DNA of 64,000 nt. Source: Nevskiaceae bacterium. Its GTDB lineage: Bacteria; Pseudomonadota; Gammaproteobacteria; Steroidobacterales; Steroidobacteraceae. Positions 53,079-62,883 of the stretch are shown piece after piece. How positions within the stretch are numbered: the stretch's first letter is position 1; each line of letters opens with the position of its first letter. Position numbers and translations under genes: made by a program. The notes beneath the pieces are model-generated. The model did no database searches and was not told the origin of the DNA. It worked only from the letters and a program-made list of their open reading frames with translations. The DNA lies in the NCBI GenBank assembly GCA_018883185.1, contig VEQP01000005.1, forward strand, positions 1-64,000. Reading direction: 5' to 3'.

Positions 53079-54188
53079 ATGAAGATCGCGCAACTCGAAA
53101 CTTTCACGAACGAGTTTGTCTGTTTCGTCAAACTGACGACCGATGACGGTGCGATCGGCTGGGGACAGACCTCCACCTACAACGCCGACATCACCGCACA
53201 GGTGTTTCATCGGCAGCTTGTCCCCTGGGTGCTGGGGCAGCGGGCCGACGACATTCAGGCGCTGATCAATCGCGTCGAAGAGAAGGAACACAAGTATCCG
53301 GGCAGTTACCGCTGTAGGGCGCTTGCAGGTCTCGATACCGCGTTGTGGGACTTGCATGGTCGGATCGCGGGCAAACCCGTGGTCGAGCTGCTCGGCGGCA
53401 AGCCCGGTCCCTTGCGCGCCTATGCCTCGTCCATGAAGCGCGACATCACACCGGAAGCCGAAGCCGAGCGGCTCGTGCGGCTGCGCGACGAATTCGGGTT
53501 CACCGCATTCAAGTGGCGCGTTGCCGCCGAATGCGGTCGCGATATCGACGAATGGCCCGGCCGCACCGAGAAGATCGTCCCCACCGTTTCCCGTGCGCTC
53601 GGCGATGGCATCGACAAGCTTGTCGACGCCAACAGCGGGTACTCGCCGCAGCGCGCCATCGAGGTCGGGCGACTGCTCGAGCAGGAAGGCGTAGGCCATT
53701 TCGAAGAACCTTGCCCTTACTGGCATCTCGAGCAGACCCGTGAAGTCACCGAGGCGCTCGCGATCGACGTCACGGGCGGCGAACAGGATTGGGATCTGGC
53801 CACCTGGCAACGCATGATCGACATGCGCGCGGTCGATATCGTGCAGCCTGACGTGATGTACATGGGCGGCATCACGCGCACGTTGTCGGTGGTACGCATG
53901 GCGGCTGCAGCGGGCCTGCCGGTGACGCCGCACAGTGCCAATCTCTCGCTCGTGACGATGTGCACCATGCATCTGCTCGGCGCGATTCCGAACGCAGGTA
54001 AATACCTCGAACTTTCCATCGAAGGCGCGGACTACTACCCCTGGCAGCAGGAGTTGTTTCTCGGCGAGCCGTATCGTGTGCAAGGCGGGCAGGTGCATAT
54101 TCCGGCGGCGCCGGGCTGGGGTGTTGAGATCAACCCCGCCTGGCTGGCACGCGCCGAGTATCGTCGTGCCGTAGAGCCCAATTCCTAA
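53079..54188 (+). CDS. Mandelate racemase/muconate-lactonizing enzyme family protein
   Basis: A 369-residue enolase-superfamily enzyme. Metal ligands are D183, E209 and E235 (LVDANSGY, HFEEPCPYW, VTGGEQDW); acid-base candidates are K145 and R147 in FKWR, and the D258-H285 dyad (QPDVMY, TPHSAN). Mandelate-racemase-group members dehydrate sugar acids or epimerise amino-acid betaines such as hydroxyproline betaine; the KxR in place of KxK and the D-H dyad favour a dehydratase, but the substrate is not fixed. It starts 113 bases from the divergent SDR and is followed by the 3-hydroxyisobutyrate dehydrogenase-like gene after 24 bases. Confidence 0.8.
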   Translation: MKIAQLETFTNEFVCFVKLTTDDGAIGWGQTSTYNADITAQVFHRQLVPWVLGQRADDIQALINRVEEKEHKYPGSYRCRALAGLDTALWDLHGRIAGKPVVELLGGKPGPLRAYASSMKRDITPEAEAERLVRLRDEFGFTAFKWRVAAECGRDIDEWPGRTEKIVPTVSRALGDGIDKLVDANSGYSPQRAIEVGRLLEQEGVGHFEEPCPYWHLEQTREVTEALAIDVTGGEQDWDLATWQRMIDMRAVDIVQPDVMYMGGITRTLSVVRMAAAAGLPVTPHSANLSLVTMCTMHLLGAIPNAGKYLELSIEGADYYPWQQELFLGEPYRVQGGQVHIPAAPGWGVEINPAWLARAEYRRAVEPNS

Positions 54189-54212
54189 ACATCAATCCAT
54201 CGGGGACAAACA

Positions 54213-55121
54213 GTGAAATACGGCTACATCGGGCTTGGCAATCTGGGCAAACACTTGGCCGCGAGCTTGCGACGGGCGGGCTTTGCCGTGGTGGTCAATG
54301 ATTTGAATCGTGCGGCGGCACAGCCGTTGCTCGATGCCGGTTGCCTCTGGGCCGATTCGCCGCGTGAACTGGCTGAGCAGGTCGACTGCGTGATCACCTG
54401 TTTGCCGTCACCGACCGCCTCGAATGCCGTACTGACCGGCCCGGATGGTGTGCTTGAGGGTCTGCGTCGTGGTGGTACGTGGATCGAGATGAGTACCACG
54501 GACGAACGGGAAATCAAGCGGGTGGCCGAGATTGCCGCGGCGCGCGGTGTGGCGACGCTCGAGTGTCCGGTGACGGGCGGCGTGCACCTTGCTGCCGCGG
54601 GCAAGATCACGGTGCTCGTCGGCGGTGAGCAGGTCGTGTTCGAGCAACACCGGCCGGCGCTCGAGGCCATGGGCGGGCAAATTTTCTACATGGGCGAGCT
54701 CGGCAAGGCCAGCGTGATCAAGGTGATCACCAACATGCTCGCCTTCATCCACCTCGTCGCGGCCGGCGAGGCCTTGATGTTGGCCAAGCGCGGTGGGCTC
54801 GATCTGGCCCAGGCCTTCCACGCTATCAAGGCGAGCTCGGGTACGAGCTTCGTGCACGAAACCGAGAGTCAGCTCGTACTCAACGGCAGCTACAACATCA
54901 ACTTCACAATGGATCTCGCCTGCAAGGATCTCGGCTTCGCCTACGAGTACGGTCGCAAGTTCGGCGTACCGCTCGAGCTTGCCGGGCTCACCGAGCAGAT
55001 TTTCCGGCGTGGTCGCTCGCAGTACGGAAGCGAGGCGCAGTCGACGCAGATCGTCAAGCTGCTGGAGGATGCGCTAGGCACGGACTTGCGCGCGCCCGGG
55101 TTTCCGGCCGTGCTCGAATAG
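54213..55121 (+). CDS. 3-hydroxyisobutyrate dehydrogenase-like NAD(P)-binding protein
   Basis: A 302-residue beta-hydroxyacid dehydrogenase: [20 protein letters not shown] at the N-terminus binds NAD(P), followed by the substrate block [15 protein letters not shown] and the catalytic lysine region [13 protein letters not shown] (Lys in the KxxxN motif). The family acts on 3-hydroxyisobutyrate, tartronate semialdehyde and related 2- or 3-hydroxy acids. It begins with GTG 54213. It is paired with the enolase-superfamily gene and its tail overlaps the convergent cobT by 48 bases. Substrate unknown. Confidence 0.85.
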   Translation: MKYGYIGLGNLGKHLAASLRRAGFAVVVNDLNRAAAQPLLDAGCLWADSPRELAEQVDCVITCLPSPTASNAVLTGPDGVLEGLRRGGTWIEMSTTDEREIKRVAEIAAARGVATLECPVTGGVHLAAAGKITVLVGGEQVVFEQHRPALEAMGGQIFYMGELGKASVIKVITNMLAFIHLVAAGEALMLAKRGGLDLAQAFHAIKASSGTSFVHETESQLVLNGSYNINFTMDLACKDLGFAYEYGRKFGVPLELAGLTEQIFRRGRSQYGSEAQSTQIVKLLEDALGTDLRAPGFPAVLE

Positions 55122-56984
55122 GCCGCCGAGTTCGCCGATCATCGCCGGGCCGAGATCGTCCGTGCTGCCGATAGCTACGGCGCGTCGGTAATAGTCGCCG
55201 ACCTCGTGGCCAATGCCGATGGCGACGAGTTCGACTTGCGCCTGTTGTTCGATCCAGCGGATGACTTGGCGCAGGTGCTGGTCGAGGTAGCCGCCCGGGT
55301 TCGCCGACAGCGTGGCCTGATCAAGCGGTACGCCGTCAGAAATGGTCATGAGGATGCGACGTCGCTCCGGCCGCGCGAGCAGTCGCTGGTAGGCCCACCA
55401 CAGCGCCTCGCCATCGATGTTGTCTTTCATCAAATCGTCGCGCAGCAATAAGCCGAGGTTGGGTCTTGCGCGGCGCCAGGCGGTGTCCGCCGTCTTGTAG
55501 ACGATGTAGCGCACATCGGTCAGGCGGCCTGGATTGCGCGGCGCTCCGGCTGCGATCCAGTCGGCGCGTGATCTACCGCCATCCCACTCGCGTGTCGTAA
55601 AGCCCAAAATTTCCGTGCGTACGCCACAGCGTTCCAGAGTGCGCGCGAGCAGATCCGCGCACAGTGCCGTCAGCAGAATCGGTCGGCCACGCATCGAGCC
55701 TGAGTTATCGAGCAGCAGGGTGACTACCGTATCTTTGAAATCGGTCTCGGTCTCCTGCTTGAACGACAGCGGCGCAAGCGGTTCGGTCAGCACGCGCGCG
55801 AGCCGTGCCGAATCGAGCACGCCCTCCTCGAGATCGAACTGCCAGCGTCGACGTTGCTGCGCGCGCAGCGCGCGTTCGAGCCGGCGGGCGAGGCGAGCCA
55901 CGATGCCAGGTAATTGCCGGGCTTGCTCATCTAGGATGGCCCGCAGACGCGCGAGCTCGACGCGATCGCTCAATTGCTCAGCCTCAAATACTTCGTCGTG
56001 GGCGCGGGTGAACACGCGATACGAGCGGTTCGGGTGATCGCGATCGAGTTCGCCGATGCGACTCAGTCGACTGCCCTCGGGGGCGTCCGATGAGGATTCG
56101 CCTTCCGGTGCCGCCTGTGGCGAGCGCGGTTGCGCCAGTGGTTTTTGCGGCTCGATGTCGGGCTCGTCTTCCTCTGCAATCTCATGGGCGCGTTGCACAC
56201 CGAGATCGTCTCCCGCGGTGCCACTGGCAGACGGGGTGGGGAGCGCCGAGGCGGACGTTGAGCGCGTGTTAGCGGGGGTTGCAGGCGCCGAGCGCGGTTC
56301 GGCCAGTTCGTGTCCGAGGCCGAGTGCGCGCAACAGCCGCTGCTGCTCTCGGGCGTAAGCGTCCTGGTCGCCGATGGCGTCAGCGAGCGCGGCAAGGCCC
56401 GTCTTCAGGCGCTTGTCGAAAAAAGGCCGCCAGCGCGCCACGAGCGGCTGGGCCTCTTCGGGCACGGGTAGTTGCGCCAGTTGCTCGCGGGCGAGCAGGG
56501 CGAGCGCCTGCGTCATGGCTTCGGAGTTATCGCCTGGGCCGCGCAGCACGCCACTGCGCTGCAACTCCTCTTGCTGCACTGCCGCAATGTTGTTCGCAAC
56601 GCCCGCCAGGTCGCGGGCACCGAGCGACAGACAGCGTGCCTCTTCGAGAGCATCGAACACGGAACGCGCCCGATAGCCCGATGGACGGTACTGCGCGTGC
56701 ACGGTAGGGTCGTGATACGCCCGACGCAGCGCCAGTCGATCGGCGTGCCCGCGCAGCAGTGTGCGTTGCAATGCCGAACAGTCCGCGGGCGGTGCCGGCA
56801 ACAGCAGTCTGTCGCCTTCGATACGCGGTCCCGAGGGCCCAAACACAACCTTCAGTGCGGCATCGCCTGACAGCGCGCGCGTCGCCTCCGCGAGCACGCT
56901 CTCGAATGGGCGCGGCATGCCGGGTCGCGACGGTGCGGCAAGCTGCGCGGCGCTCAGGTTGTCAGCCGTGGGGCCGATGCCCAT
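55074..56984 (-). CDS. cobT: Cobaltochelatase subunit CobT
   Basis: A 636-residue CobT with an N-terminal region (about 25-220), an acidic/Pro-rich low-complexity linker (about 225-305) and a C-terminal von Willebrand A domain whose MIDAS motif is D426-N-S428-G-S430. CobT, with CobS, forms the AAA+ chaperone of the aerobic cobaltochelatase that inserts cobalt into hydrogenobyrinic acid a,c-diamide with CobN. It is co-directional with the MttB copy 3 gene 79 bases upstream; cobS is six genes back at the start of the same run. CobN is not in the window. Confidence 0.92.
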   Translation of the reverse strand: MGIGPTADNLSAAQLAAPSRPGMPRPFESVLAEATRALSGDAALKVVFGPSGPRIEGDRLLLPAPPADCSALQRTLLRGHADRLALRRAYHDPTVHAQYRPSGYRARSVFDALEEARCLSLGARDLAGVANNIAAVQQEELQRSGVLRGPGDNSEAMTQALALLAREQLAQLPVPEEAQPLVARWRPFFDKRLKTGLAALADAIGDQDAYAREQQRLLRALGLGHELAEPRSAPATPANTRSTSASALPTPSASGTAGDDLGVQRAHEIAEEDEPDIEPQKPLAQPRSPQAAPEGESSSDAPEGSRLSRIGELDRDHPNRSYRVFTRAHDEVFEAEQLSDRVELARLRAILDEQARQLPGIVARLARRLERALRAQQRRRWQFDLEEGVLDSARLARVLTEPLAPLSFKQETETDFKDTVVTLLLDNSGSMRGRPILLTALCADLLARTLERCGVRTEILGFTTREWDGGRSRADWIAAGAPRNPGRLTDVRYIVYKTADTAWRRARPNLGLLLRDDLMKDNIDGEALWWAYQRLLARPERRRILMTISDGVPLDQATLSANPGGYLDQHLRQVIRWIEQQAQVELVAIGIGHEVGDYYRRAVAIGSTDDLGPAMIGELGGLFEHGRKPGRAQVRA

Positions 56985-57063
56985 CGCGGTGTCTCCGAAG
57001 TGCAGATATCGGTGGAGTATAGGCAGAGTGGAGTATCAGCGAGGAGCACGCCAGTCTTCTCTC

Positions 57064-58605
57064 TCAGTCCTCTTCGACGGCATCGCTGAGTTGCGCCCGA
57101 CGCTGTGCCATGAACGCTTGCAGCGCCTCGTCGATCGCCGGATCGATACCCGGATCGACGTACTCGGCGAGCATTTTTTTCCAGACACGATTTGCGCGCT
57201 GTTCTGCGCTCAAACTGCCTTCGGTCGACCATTGCTCATACGAGGAGTAGTCAGCGATGCTCGATTGGTAGAAGGCGCTTTCGAAGTTCGCCAGGGTGTG
57301 GGCGCAGCCGAGAAAATGGCTGCCGGGGCCGACCTCGCGAATGGCGTCCATGGCCTGCCCGCGCTCGCTTAAGTCCATGCCGCCTGCGAGGCTGTGCAGC
57401 ATCGCTAATTGGTCGGCATCGATGACGAACTTTTCGTAACTCGCTACGAGACCGGCCTCCAGCCAACCCGCGGCATGGGTGACGAGATGCACACCGGCAA
57501 GCAGCGTGGGCAGCAGCGTATTGGCACTTTCGTAACCGGCCTGCGCATCCACCATCTTCGAGGAGCACAAACCACCGCCGCTGCGACAGGGCACGCCGAG
57601 GCGTCGTGCGAGTTGCGCCGTGGCGAAAATCATTTGCGTGGCCTCCGGCGTGCCGAAGGTGGGCGATCCTGAGCGCATGGAGACGGCACCCACGAACGAA
57701 CCCATGATCACCGGCGCACCCGGTCGCACGAGTTGAGTGAGGGCCATCCCCGCGAGCGTCTCGGCCAAAATCTCCGCCATACAGCCCGCGGGCGTTACCG
57801 GCCCCATGGCTCCGGCGAGTACGGCGGGCACGACGATCGTGCCTTGGTTGTGCGCTGCGAACTCACGCAAGGCGCCGAGCATGCGACCATCGAAGGTCAG
57901 CGGCGAGTTGGAGTTGATGTTGCCGAGCAGCACGGCGTTGTTGTCGACAAAATCGCTGCCGAAGACGAGTTCCGCCATCTGCACGGCATCGGCCGCATGT
58001 CCTGGGGTCTCCGGTGTGCCCTCGCAGGCCTGATCGCTGTGGCGAAAGTAGGCGTACTGCACGTCGAGGTGACGCTTGCCGGCCGGGATGTCCATCGGCT
58101 CGCAAGCGCTGCCACCCGAAAAGTGGATAGCCGGGGCCATCTGCGCGAGCTTGATGAAATTGACGAGATCTTCGAGCGTGGCATAGCGCCGTCCGCGGTC
58201 GAGATCGGTAACGAAGGGCGGTCCGCCGACGGGCGAGAAGACAGTGACGTCGCCGCCGAACTGCACCGTGCGCGCCGGGTTACGTGCGTGAACCTTGAAC
58301 ACCGACGGTGCGCTGCGTAGCAGTGATCGACACAAGCCGCGCGGCAGCCTGACGCGCTCGCCCTGCACATCGGCACCGGCCTCGCGCCATAGTTGCAGCG
58401 AGGGCGGGTCGCGCCGAAACTCGATACCGATTTCCTCGAGGATCGTCTCGGCGTTGTGCTCGATGATGTCCACCGCTTCCGAGTGCAGCAATTCGACTGC
58501 AGGGATCCGCCGATGGATGGCGCTGAGTTTGACGAGATCGCCCTGCGAGCGCGCCGCACGGCGCAGCTCCCGACCCCGTCGTGCCGCCAACTTGCCTTCG
58601 GTCAT
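57064..58605 (-). CDS. Trimethylamine methyltransferase (MttB) family protein, non-pyrrolysine type (copy 3)
   Basis: A 513-residue MttB-superfamily protein closest to copy 1. Shared blocks are INSNSPLTFDGRMLGAL, LAGAMGPVTPAG, GAPVIMGSFVGAVSMRSGSPTFGTPE, CSSKMVDAQAGYES and HAAGWLEAGLVASYEKF. No in-frame amber codon occurs. ATG 58605 overlaps the transporter stop by ATGA; an open frame continues upstream but lies inside the transporter. The flanking MFS transporter and CobT suggest a uptake-demethylation-cofactor unit. The methylated substrate is unknown. Confidence 0.9.
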   Translation of the reverse strand: MTEGKLAARRGRELRRAARSQGDLVKLSAIHRRIPAVELLHSEAVDIIEHNAETILEEIGIEFRRDPPSLQLWREAGADVQGERVRLPRGLCRSLLRSAPSVFKVHARNPARTVQFGGDVTVFSPVGGPPFVTDLDRGRRYATLEDLVNFIKLAQMAPAIHFSGGSACEPMDIPAGKRHLDVQYAYFRHSDQACEGTPETPGHAADAVQMAELVFGSDFVDNNAVLLGNINSNSPLTFDGRMLGALREFAAHNQGTIVVPAVLAGAMGPVTPAGCMAEILAETLAGMALTQLVRPGAPVIMGSFVGAVSMRSGSPTFGTPEATQMIFATAQLARRLGVPCRSGGGLCSSKMVDAQAGYESANTLLPTLLAGVHLVTHAAGWLEAGLVASYEKFVIDADQLAMLHSLAGGMDLSERGQAMDAIREVGPGSHFLGCAHTLANFESAFYQSSIADYSSYEQWSTEGSLSAEQRANRVWKKMLAEYVDPGIDPAIDEALQAFMAQRRAQLSDAVEED

Positions 58606-59870
58606 GGCTCGGCTGACGCCGGTCGCTCGCAACGCACCACGGCCCAGAGCGCCGCGGCGACGGCAGCAAACACAGCCCCCGCGATCCACGCATCGTTCCA
58701 ATGCCCGTCGGCCACCAGTGCGGCAACGACGGGTTGGCAGATCATCCCGCCAATGTTGCCGCCGGTGTTGAGGACACCGGTCGCTGCACCGGTGTCGGCG
58801 CGCGCGAGATTCATGGTGGCGGCCCAGTACGGCCCCTCGTTGAGCTCCATGGCGAAGAACGCCAGGGCGAGCGCAGCGACGGCGAGCACGAGGCTATCGA
58901 GCAGGGGAATCGCGAGCAGCAGCAGGGCGCCGGCCGGCAGGCTCAGCAACGGTACGAGTCGGTAGCCACGAGTGGCACCAAGGCGCGTCGCCAAAAGATC
59001 GGCGAGCACGCCGCCGATCGCCGCACCGATGGCAGCGCCAATCCACGGCACCATCGCCGTCAGACCGCTTTCGAGTCCACTCAGCTTGCGCTCCTGCACG
59101 AGGTACATGAACGACCAGAAGCTGATCATGTAGAACACGAAGTTCATGCATAGATACGAGGCCGCAAGCAGCACGATGTTTCGGTTGCTTAGCACCGCGC
59201 CCATGCGCGCGAAGGTGAGCGGTGGCGCAGGCGGTGGGCTGTCGAGTTCGGCGAGTTCGGCGGCTGTCACGCCGGCGTGCTGCTCCGGTCGATCGCGCCC
59301 GTAGTTCCACCAGCCGAGGGTCAACACAACGGCCGGAATCGCGGTCACCAGAACGGCCTGCTGCCAACCGAGTGTGGCAGTGAGTGCGACCAGCAGCGGT
59401 GGCGTCAAGGCGCCGCCCAGCAACATGCCTGAGCTCACCACGCCATTGGTCATGGCGAATTGGCGCGAGGGGAACCAGCGCTCGAGGACGACGGCGAGCA
59501 CCGGAAACACCGGGCCTTGCCCGGCGCCAAGCAAGGCTTGCGCGATGATCAGCACCGTCAATAGCGCGGCACCGCCGAGCACATACGGCGCGAGCGCGGT
59601 GCCGAGCGTCGCGACCACGCTGATGATGCCGACGATCGTGAACATGACGCGTGGTCCGAGTCGTTGACCGAGCGCGCCACCCGGCAGTTGGCTGAGCGCG
59701 TAGGCCGTGGTGAAGGCAAAGAACAACCAGCCTATTTGCTGTGTCGTGTACTGCAGTGTCGCGGTGAGTTCGGGAGCGGCGACCGAGATCGTGGTGCGCT
59801 GCACGTAGGCCATCGCGGCGAACGCGAACAGGTAGGCGTAGATCCACCAGCGGACGCGCAGCGTCCTCAT
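58602..59870 (-). CDS. MFS transporter adjacent to MttB copy 3
   Basis: A 422-residue, roughly twelve-segment MFS transporter with AMAYVQRTTISVAAPEL at TM1, LPGGALGQRLGPR in the TM2-3 loop and GPYWAATMNLARADTGAATG in the C-terminal half. It overlaps the start of the MttB copy 3 gene by ATGA, so they are translated together, and begins seven bases after the endonuclease/phosphatase gene. By this coupling it is the best candidate importer for the MttB copy 3 substrate. Relatives include hexuronate and phthalate-type transporters, so an anionic zwitterion is plausible. Confidence 0.85.
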   Translation of the reverse strand: MRTLRVRWWIYAYLFAFAAMAYVQRTTISVAAPELTATLQYTTQQIGWLFFAFTTAYALSQLPGGALGQRLGPRVMFTIVGIISVVATLGTALAPYVLGGAALLTVLIIAQALLGAGQGPVFPVLAVVLERWFPSRQFAMTNGVVSSGMLLGGALTPPLLVALTATLGWQQAVLVTAIPAVVLTLGWWNYGRDRPEQHAGVTAAELAELDSPPPAPPLTFARMGAVLSNRNIVLLAASYLCMNFVFYMISFWSFMYLVQERKLSGLESGLTAMVPWIGAAIGAAIGGVLADLLATRLGATRGYRLVPLLSLPAGALLLLAIPLLDSLVLAVAALALAFFAMELNEGPYWAATMNLARADTGAATGVLNTGGNIGGMICQPVVAALVADGHWNDAWIAGAVFAAVAAALWAVVRCERPASAEP

Positions 59871-59877
59871 GCGTGGA

Positions 59878-61371
59878 TCACCGGATGTCGAACCATGCGC
59901 TGGCCTCCACGGTTTGCGAGCCATCACGCAGGAAGCGCAGCTCGTAGCTGCCAGCGGGCAGTGGCTCGCCGTTCGCTGCGGTCGGCAGGCTGATCTCGCC
60001 GGCGTAGCGAGCATCGAGGTACGCGACGCTCAGCGCATCGCCCGCCGGCGCACCCGCACGAAAAAGACCGATGCTGTCGTGGCGGTGACCGGTGCCGTTC
60101 GACCAGCGCACACGGACCGGTTCGCCGGCCCGTACCCGAGCGGTGACGGGCTGCAGGTTGATCGGCGCTGCGGCATCGCGGACGACAAATCGGCTGCGGG
60201 TGAGTTCGCTCTGGCGCGCATCGAGCAGCACGGCATCGTACTCGCCGGGCAGCAGCGCGCGCGATGAGAGGCGTGCCGCACGACGCCAGGCGGCGACGTT
60301 CTCAACAAGGTTGATCAAGGTTTTGTCAGCTGCCGCGTCGGCGGGCACGATTGCGACTCGCCAGCCCTCAGACTGGGGGTCGAAGCCTCGCACGAGAAAA
60401 TCCGCACCGCGCGCGACCGTGCGCGGCTCAATGCTGACCAATGCAGGCGCCGCCACGGGCACAACGCGGAAAGTCGACACCACGCCGCGATGATCGCTGG
60501 GGTAGGGGCTGATCGAGATATCGACGCCGTCGCCGCCCGCTTCACCGACAATCTCGCTGCGTAGGGTTTGGGCGGCGCCGCTCGCAAACACGAAATCAAT
60601 GCGATCGAGGGTCTCTCGCGGTCGCACGTAAGGATGCGGCATACCTGCCGTCCAGGTGTGCCCTGGGCGACGCGCAGGATCGGCGTGCACTTCGCGAAAC
60701 GAATCGCGCCAACCCGCCTTGGCAAGCTCTGCCGTGACGGGCCAGGCAACCGGCTGCATCGCGCTTGACCAGTCAAGGTGCGAGGGCGTGTTGAAGTCTC
60801 CGGTCAGAAACAGCGGTGTATCTTTGAGTGTCGCCGGCAACGCCAGAAACGGCTCGGCCGGCGGTACGCGTACGCGGCGTTCGAGTTCGAGCACGGCATC
60901 GACGGTGGCACCATCGCGGATCGCCTCGGGTCCATAGGGGTCGCTGGGTAGGTGGGTATTGGTGATGGCAACGACCTCGCCGGGTCGCACCATCACCCAG
61001 GCGTGCAGCTGCGAGGCATCAAGCGCCGTGATGCTTGTCGGACTCGTGCCCAACTGGGTTCGCCGTCCGACGCCCGAATCGAACAGCGGATACCGTGAAA
61101 TAAGATTCCGACGTGGATCGACATGCGCGAACCCCACCGCGTCGGCTAAACGATACAGATTACCGTCGGGCTCTTGCACGCCGACGACATCGGCGTTGGC
61201 AGCGCGTATGGCTGCGGCGACGCTTGCGAAGTTCACCTGCTCGCCGCCGTACCAGATGTTGAAGGTCATGACGCGCAGTTCGAGCGGCGTGGGCTGGGTG
61301 AACGCCGCCGGTGCAAACGTCAGTGCAGTGAGCGCGAGCGTAGCCATGGCCGCTGCTCGCAGCGAAATCAC
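59878..61371 (-). CDS. Secreted endonuclease/exonuclease/phosphatase-fold protein
   Basis: A 497-residue exported protein. GTG 61371 gives a signal peptide (ISLRAAAMATLALTALTF ending AAFTQP) and overlaps the upstream gene by GTGA. Residues about 30-310 form the EEP domain with MTFNIWYGG, QEPDG (catalytic Glu), LTGDFNTPSHLDW and SPYPSDHRGV (catalytic His). The C-terminal 180 residues are beta-rich and unassigned, similar in style to Ig-like domains. EEP enzymes hydrolyse phosphodiesters of lipids or nucleic acids; the extracytoplasmic location suggests a phospholipase or nuclease. Its placement in the cobS-cobT run is unexplained. Confidence 0.8.
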   Translation of the reverse strand: MISLRAAAMATLALTALTFAPAAFTQPTPLELRVMTFNIWYGGEQVNFASVAAAIRAANADVVGVQEPDGNLYRLADAVGFAHVDPRRNLISRYPLFDSGVGRRTQLGTSPTSITALDASQLHAWVMVRPGEVVAITNTHLPSDPYGPEAIRDGATVDAVLELERRVRVPPAEPFLALPATLKDTPLFLTGDFNTPSHLDWSSAMQPVAWPVTAELAKAGWRDSFREVHADPARRPGHTWTAGMPHPYVRPRETLDRIDFVFASGAAQTLRSEIVGEAGGDGVDISISPYPSDHRGVVSTFRVVPVAAPALVSIEPRTVARGADFLVRGFDPQSEGWRVAIVPADAAADKTLINLVENVAAWRRAARLSSRALLPGEYDAVLLDARQSELTRSRFVVRDAAAPINLQPVTARVRAGEPVRVRWSNGTGHRHDSIGLFRAGAPAGDALSVAYLDARYAGEISLPTAANGEPLPAGSYELRFLRDGSQTVEASAWFDIR

Positions 61372-62873
61372 GAACGTTCCCCGAGCAGGTTGATGATGCT
61401 TTGGTATTTTTCGATGTACCAACGGTTTTCGTTGTTGTAGCTAGGTATGGTGACGGGAGCGATGCCGTCCGGTCCTTCGCGCCAGACACAGGGGCAGGGC
61501 ACCGACCGGCTCGCCTCGACGGCGCCGGGTGCGCGCAGCGCCGTGATCTCTACACTCATTCGCTCGAGCACGCGGCGCAAGCGCGTGACGTTGCGGGGTC
61601 CGCCGTTGTAGGCCGCCACGGGGAAGATACCGAGTACGGTTTTGTTGTCCCAGTACGCATCGCGGATCGACGAGGGCATCTGCTTCAGCTCGATATCGAA
61701 CAGACAGATCGCGGCCTTCATCGCATTGAGCAGATTCGTGGCACCCCGTTCAAAGTCAGGATCAAGGCGAGCGCCGGGGCAGCGACGCACGACGAGCGCG
61801 TAGGTGCCATTGCCGCGGCGATTGGTGAACTGCATCGGCCCGATCGCTTTGGCGCGCGAAATGCTGAAGCGATACGCCTCCTCGCGCTTCAGGCCGTACT
61901 GACTCAAGACTTCTTCGAAGGCTTGCAACTGCTTACGGCGGAAATCCGTGTCATCAGTTTGCTCGATCACCGCGAGAGTCATGATGACTTCGGCAGGTAC
62001 GACGTCGGCGAGCAACTGCCCCCGGAAGGCAGTCGAGGGGACGGCTGCGCGGCGCAGCTCCTCGATGGCCCGCTTCGCCGTGGCTCGCAGGTAGTCGCGA
62101 CCGTCGGTCACAAATCGCGGATCGAGCGTGTCGGCGGTGAAGGGCAGGTAGACGATAGGCTTGGCCGTCGCCGCGACCTCACGCCAACGCCGCTTGGCGA
62201 TGAGCGCGCTGTCAAAAACGGGGAACTTGCGGCCATAAACCTTGAGCGGCTCATCGCCCTTGCTGAAGGCAAACATCAACCGCTCTGCACCCGTGCCCTT
62301 CACATGTTGTGCGGTGATGCCGGGTGCGCGCAGCACGAAGGGCATGGGTCGCCCACCGGGACGCCACCGAACGGGCGGTCTCGGTATCTCCACGTGAGCG
62401 ATCGACCACGTTTGACTGGTCTCGCTCCACAGCGCGAAGGCCACGGGTCGACCCCGCAGCGTTTCGCGTCGACCCTTGCCGGTGAACACGTAGGGCAGTT
62501 CGACCTTGCGCAGCAGAGCGCGTGCTTCGACGACGAGATCGCGAATCACTTCGTGACGATCGTCGGCTTTCGCCTCGACGACGACCTCCGTCAAACCGTT
62601 TTTCGGCCTATCGATGCGTACCGTTTCATCCGGTTCGTTGTCGATGGCGCCGTCAACTGGGGCGGCAGCGGCAATGGGCGCGGCAAGCAGCTCGTCCGCT
62701 ACGTCTGCGACATAGGTGGGCTCGGGTTCGTCGCCGAGGTCTTCGGTGGTCGCGCAGCCAGTGAGCAATGCGAATGCGACGCACAGTAGCGATATTGCGC
62801 CAAAGGGTCTGCGCGAGTCGAATGCGGGCTGCCGAGGGTCCTTGAGCCGCGATGTTGGCACGCTGGCGCCCAC
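61368..62873 (-). CDS. Lipoprotein with C-terminal lytic transglycosylase-like domain
   Basis: A 501-residue probable lipoprotein. From GTG 62873 the sequence has a long basic lead and a lipobox LLTGC (Cys40). The middle is unassigned, and the last 180 residues include SLT-like segments: AIGPMQFT, TNLLNAMKAAICLF and FPVAAYNGGPRNVTRL, the AYNGG being typical of goose-lysozyme/SLT folds. It starts ten bases after cobS and overlaps the endonuclease gene by GTGA. Membrane-bound peptidoglycan cleavage is the usual role. Start choice is uncertain because the signal sequence begins about 25 residues in. Confidence 0.7.
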   Translation of the reverse strand: MGASVPTSRLKDPRQPAFDSRRPFGAISLLCVAFALLTGCATTEDLGDEPEPTYVADVADELLAAPIAAAAPVDGAIDNEPDETVRIDRPKNGLTEVVVEAKADDRHEVIRDLVVEARALLRKVELPYVFTGKGRRETLRGRPVAFALWSETSQTWSIAHVEIPRPPVRWRPGGRPMPFVLRAPGITAQHVKGTGAERLMFAFSKGDEPLKVYGRKFPVFDSALIAKRRWREVAATAKPIVYLPFTADTLDPRFVTDGRDYLRATAKRAIEELRRAAVPSTAFRGQLLADVVPAEVIMTLAVIEQTDDTDFRRKQLQAFEEVLSQYGLKREEAYRFSISRAKAIGPMQFTNRRGNGTYALVVRRCPGARLDPDFERGATNLLNAMKAAICLFDIELKQMPSSIRDAYWDNKTVLGIFPVAAYNGGPRNVTRLRRVLERMSVEITALRAPGAVEASRSVPCPCVWREGPDGIAPVTIPSYNNENRWYIEKYQSIINLLGERS

Positions 62874-62883
62874 GGTGCTGCGC

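Noticed and set aside
45544-58605. Pyrrolysine-type MttB genes
   Set aside because: All three MttB reading frames are continuous across the region where the amber codon lies in Pyl enzymes, and no pylTSBCD genes are seen.
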